Assembly (NCBI RefSeq): GCF_042682525.1
Contig: NZ_JBHUHP010000019.1
Location: 123,103 to 187,102, forward strand
Reading direction: 5' to 3'
Origin: Blastococcus_B deserti
GTDB taxonomy: Bacteria; Actinomycetota; Actinomycetes; Mycobacteriales; Geodermatophilaceae
DNA length: 64,000 bases
The notes under the pieces were generated by a model. That model worked only from the letters and a program-made list of their open reading frames with translations, made no database searches and was not told where the DNA came from. A program made the position numbers and the translations under genes. Below are positions 61,273 to 64,000 of the stretch, in pieces (the stretch's first letter is position 1; each line of letters starts with the position of its first letter).

Positions 61273-62655
61273 GTGGCATCACCCACGCAGGACGCGCTCC
61301 GCCGCAGGTCGGTCACCTGGATCGTCTCCCTCGCCACGGTCGGCCTGGTCTTCGACGGCTACGACCTGGTGGTCTACGGGACCGTCGTCCCGTTGTTCCT
61401 CCGCGACCCGGGCCAACTCGGCGAGGTGACGCCGGCCGTGGCCGGCGCCCTCGGCAGCTACGCCCTCATCGGTGTGCTGGTCGGCGCCCTGATCGCGGGG
61501 AGCGTCGCGGACGTCATCGGCCGCCGGAAGGTCATGCTCACCGCCTACGCCTGGTTCTCCGTCGGCATGGCGCTCACGGCCGTCACCACCACGACGACGA
61601 CCTTCGGCCTGCTCCGCTTCGTCACCGGCCTCGGGGTCGGAGCGCTGGTCGCCACGACCGGCGCCCTGGTCGCCGAGTTCGCCCCGGCGGGCAAGAAGAA
61701 CCTCGCGAACGCGATCACCTACTCGGGGGTCCCGCTCGGCAGCTTGCTGGCCGCGTTCACGGCCATCGTCCTGCTGGAGGCCATCGGCTGGCGAGGCATG
61801 TTCCTGATCGGCGCACTGCCGCTGGTGACGCTCCTGCCGCTCGCGTTCCTCAAGATGCCCGAGTCGCCGGCCTGGCTGGTCTCCCGCGGCCGGGTCGAGG
61901 AGGCCCGGGCGGTCGCGGCGCGGACCGGGGTGCCGCTCGCCGAGCCGGGCGCGGCCGACCTGCCGGCCACCGACCCCGCTCCCGCGGGCCGGGCGGGTTT
62001 CGCCGGCCTCGTCGGCCGCACCTATCTGCTGCCGACGATCCTGCTCGGCCTGCTCAGTGCGACCGGTCTGCTCCTGGTGTACGCCCTCAACACCTGGCTC
62101 CCCGAGCTCATGGGGCGCGCCGGCTTCTCCACCAACGGATCACTGGCCTTCCTCCTGGTGCTCAACGGAGGCGCGGTCCTGGGCGCGCTGGTCGCCTCCC
62201 GCTTCGCCGACCGGTTCGGCCCCAAGCCCGTGGTCGCGGCGTCGTTCCTGCTCGGCGCGCTGGCGCTCGTGCTGCTCACCGTCAGCCTCCCGCTCGGCGT
62301 GCTGCTGGCCTTCGTCGCGGTCGTCGGCCTCGGCACCAGCGGGACGCAGATCCTCATCTACGGCTTCGTGGCGACGTACTACCGCACGAACGTCCGCAGT
62401 GCGGGTGTGGCCTGGTGTGCCGGCTTCGGGCGTCTCGGTGGCATCGGCGGGCCGTTGATCGGTGGCCTGCTCATCGCCTCGGGTCTCGCGCTCAACGCGA
62501 TCTTCTACGTGCTGACCGCCCTGGCGGTGTTCGGCGCGCTGCTGACCCTGGTCGTACCGACGTCGGCCTCGCGGCACGCGCTGCCCGCCCGGCGGGCGAT
62601 GCCGGTCCGGCTCGCCGTGGAGCCGGGCGACCTGCTCGCCCACGAGGCCCGGTAG
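61273..62655 (+). CDS. benK: benzoate/aromatic acid:H+ symporter, MFS (BenK-like)
   Basis: A 460-residue MFS transporter with twelve membrane segments. VGLVFDGYDLVVYGTVVPLFL near the N-terminus is the aromatic acid:H+ symporter (AAHS) motif with the conserved DGxD. GSVADVIGRRKVMLTAYAWFSV is the loop 2-3 MFS motif, and PESPAWLVSRGR is the PESPRWL-like motif. The GTG start at 61273 follows GAGGAG. As the last gene of the cat cluster, it would import benzoate. It lies 192 bases after the repeat array; a strong hairpin follows. Confidence 0.88.
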   Translation: MASPTQDALRRRSVTWIVSLATVGLVFDGYDLVVYGTVVPLFLRDPGQLGEVTPAVAGALGSYALIGVLVGALIAGSVADVIGRRKVMLTAYAWFSVGMALTAVTTTTTTFGLLRFVTGLGVGALVATTGALVAEFAPAGKKNLANAITYSGVPLGSLLAAFTAIVLLEAIGWRGMFLIGALPLVTLLPLAFLKMPESPAWLVSRGRVEEARAVAARTGVPLAEPGAADLPATDPAPAGRAGFAGLVGRTYLLPTILLGLLSATGLLLVYALNTWLPELMGRAGFSTNGSLAFLLVLNGGAVLGALVASRFADRFGPKPVVAASFLLGALALVLLTVSLPLGVLLAFVAVVGLGTSGTQILIYGFVATYYRTNVRSAGVAWCAGFGRLGGIGGPLIGGLLIASGLALNAIFYVLTALAVFGALLTLVVPTSASRHALPARRAMPVRLAVEPGDLLAHEAR

Positions 62656-62684
62656 CGGGGCGGCATCCACGAACCTGCGACGAG

Positions 62685-62722
62685 CCAGCCCGGACGCCGG
62701 ACGGACCCGGCGTCCGGGCTGG
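62685..62722 (+). terminator. hairpin terminator after benK
   Basis: A perfect 16-bp stem (62685-62700 with 62707-62722) with a six-base loop, 30 bases past the benK stop. No T-tract follows. It should end the lysR-catBAC-benK transcript. Confidence 0.75.
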
Positions 62723-62761
62723 CCCGTTCCACGCTCCTGGACGGCCTGCCGCGTCGAGTAC

Positions 62762-62896
62762 GTGAACCGGAAGGCGTTCTTCCCGATCAACGCCCTGGTC
62801 GGCGCCGCCGTCGTCCTGCAGGTCGTACAGCTGCACCGGCGGCGTAGGCGGACCGCGCGACCGGGTGGCGGCAGACGTGTCCAGCCCGGTGGCTGA
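62762..62896 (+). CDS. possible 44-residue membrane miniprotein
   Basis: GTG 62762 opens a 44-codon frame: MNRKAFFPINALVGAAVVLQ, VVQLHRRRRRTARPGG and a short tail. It has one hydrophobic segment (about 6-22) followed by five Arg, an inside-positive pattern. No ribosome-binding motif is seen. It lies between the benK hairpin and the end of the convergent dehydrogenase gene. It may be a chance frame. Confidence 0.3.
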   Translation: MNRKAFFPINALVGAAVVLQVVQLHRRRRRTARPGGGRRVQPGG

Positions 62897-62905
62897 GGTC
62901 GCGGG

Positions 62906-63847
62906 CTAGCGCTCCACGACGTTCCGCAGCCGCTCGCCGGCCACCAGCGCCGCAACGTTGGCGGAGATCAGTTCGTCGGCGCCCACCGGCCGCCCCCCGG
63001 CGGCATGCGGGGTGAGGACCAGGTTCGGAGCGTCCCAGAGCGGGGAGTCCGACGGCAGCGGCTCGACCGCGGTGACGTCGAGGGCGGCGCCGGCGATGCG
63101 CCCGTCCACCAGGGCCGCGACCAGCGCCTCCTCGTCGACGGTGGAGCCACGCCCGACGTTGACCACGAGGGCGTGCTCGGGGAGGGCGGCCAGTCGGCGG
63201 GCGTCCAGCGCGTTCCGGGTGGCGTCGGTCGAGGGCAGGATCATCACCAGGACGTCGGTCCCGCCGAGCTCGGAATCCAGGTCGGCTTCGGTGATGACGG
63301 GGAACCCGGACCGCTCCCCGGCACTGCGCCCGACGCCCCGGACCTGCGACCCGAGTTGGGACAGCAGCGGCGCGAGGTGCTGCCCGATGTTGCCGAAGCC
63401 CCACACGAGCACACGAGCGCCGAGCAGCGTGGTCACCGCGCCGGCGGGATGCAACGGCTGCAGACCGCCCAGCTCGACGGCCCAGCGGTGCTCGGCCTGC
63501 GCCCTCCCGGCAGCGGGCAAGCGGCGCACCAGGGAGAGGATCAGCGCCAAGGCGTGTTCGGTGACCGGCCGGTCGTGCAGGCCGGTACCGGCGGTGACGA
63601 CCACCTCGTCGGGGAAGCCCGCGGCGAGGACCGCGTCCGGTCCGGCCGCGAGGGTCTGCACCCAGCGCAACCGCGGCATCCGACCCGCCACGGCGGACAG
63701 GTCGTCGCCGGAATTGCCCCACACCACCAGCGCCTCGGCGTCCAGGTGCACGTCGGGTACCGGCACGGAGGCGTCGTAGAGCACCGCCTCGACCCCCTCC
63801 GGCAGCACCGGATCCAGCGGGAGCGAGTTGGGCAGCAGGAGCTTCAC
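62906..63847 (-). CDS. D-2-hydroxyacid dehydrogenase
   Basis: A 313-residue NAD(P)-dependent dehydrogenase. VLVWGFGNIGQHLAPLL is the GxGxxG nucleotide loop. Catalytic residues are recognisable: Arg in NVGRGSTVDEEALVAAL, Glu in DVTAVEPLPSDSPLW and His in LTPHAAGG. RPVTEHALALILSLVRRL is the dimer/substrate loop. It reduces a 2-keto acid or oxidises a D-2-hydroxyacid; the substrate is not clear from context. ATG at 63847. It converges on the end of the benzoate region. Confidence 0.88.
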   Translation of the reverse strand: MKLLLPNSLPLDPVLPEGVEAVLYDASVPVPDVHLDAEALVVWGNSGDDLSAVAGRMPRLRWVQTLAAGPDAVLAAGFPDEVVVTAGTGLHDRPVTEHALALILSLVRRLPAAGRAQAEHRWAVELGGLQPLHPAGAVTTLLGARVLVWGFGNIGQHLAPLLSQLGSQVRGVGRSAGERSGFPVITEADLDSELGGTDVLVMILPSTDATRNALDARRLAALPEHALVVNVGRGSTVDEEALVAALVDGRIAGAALDVTAVEPLPSDSPLWDAPNLVLTPHAAGGRPVGADELISANVAALVAGERLRNVVER

Positions 63848-63994
63848 CAGGGTTTCCGCCTTCGATCGGGATCCGAGTTCCGGGTGGCCGCGATCATAGG
63901 AACGACCACAGCGGACCGACCTCCCGGAACACCGGCCACTCCTTGAACCGCCCCGGGATTGATGGAGGCACTGAAGCCACGGAAAGGTGGAGCA

Positions 63995-64000
63995 GTGCCA
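63995..64000 (+). other. possible start of a gene cut by the window edge
   Basis: GTG at 63995 is preceded by GGAAAGGTGGAG (63981-63992), a plausible ribosome-binding region. Only two codons are inside the window, so nothing can be said of the product. Confidence 0.2.

Overview
The window is chromosomal DNA of a very high-GC actinobacterium, most likely of the family Geodermatophilaceae (Blastococcus, Geodermatophilus or Modestobacter). This assignment is inferred from the codon use, many GTG starts, the 13E12/DUF222 HNH protein, the actinobacterial cobalamin gene order, DtxR/IdeR-type iron boxes and a LexA box of actinobacterial type. It is gene-dense, with no rRNA, tRNA, insertion sequence or CRISPR array seen. 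Genes are mostly packed in operons joined by 4-base NTGA stop/start overlaps.

Layout. 1-2700: end of a hemerythrin-like gene, a small membrane protein and a two-component pair. 2900-20480: a large cobalamin region: cobG, cobH, cobIJ, cobK, cbiD, cobM, cobL, cobQ, a cobalamin riboswitch, a ChlI-ChlD-type chelatase, cobO, cobB, the CbiMNQO cobalt transporter and a CobE/CbiG-C protein. A DUF222 HNH gene with a SOS-type promoter interrupts it. 20480-24270: a membrane glycosyltransferase and a convergent three-gene sugar operon (GT2, NAD-dependent epimerase, HpcH/HpaI aldolase) whose start lies under an iron box. 24335-28100: an iron-regulated Fbp-type Fe(III) ABC transporter. 28200-31715: a HAD hydrolase and a sulfur-stress operon (CsoR/CstR regulator, MBL-rhodanese protein, Cys-rich miniprotein, TauE/SafE exporter). 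31985-37855: a P-type ATPase, a P-loop protein, a FetB-like permease, and an EamA exporter with a divergent LysR regulator. 37900-43465: a secreted His-rich protein and a siderophore uptake locus around a shared iron box. 43500-50000: a SET-domain protein, a GGDEF-EAL-PAS protein, an ECF42-type sigma factor with its DGPF partner, and an ABC1/UbiB kinase.

50034-62722 is a compact benzoate-to-beta-ketoadipate-branch island. On the minus strand lie benA, benB, a giant benC-FCD-benD fusion and a LAL-type LuxR regulator (benR-like). Divergently on the plus strand lie a LysR regulator, catB, catA, catC and a benzoate/aromatic acid MFS transporter. Together these would import benzoate, oxidise it to catechol and cleave it to muconolactone and enol-lactone; the lower pca genes are outside the window. 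The right end holds a D-2-hydroxyacid dehydrogenase.

The most unusual items are the BenC-FCD-BenD triple fusion; two operon genes that appear to start with CTG inside a CTGA overlap; a five-copy 27-bp tandem repeat that duplicates the 3' end and stop codon of catC; the LexA box plus apparent 5' frameshift of the HNH gene; an iron box over the promoter of a sugar operon; and a short leader reading frame between the cobalamin riboswitch and the chelatase gene.
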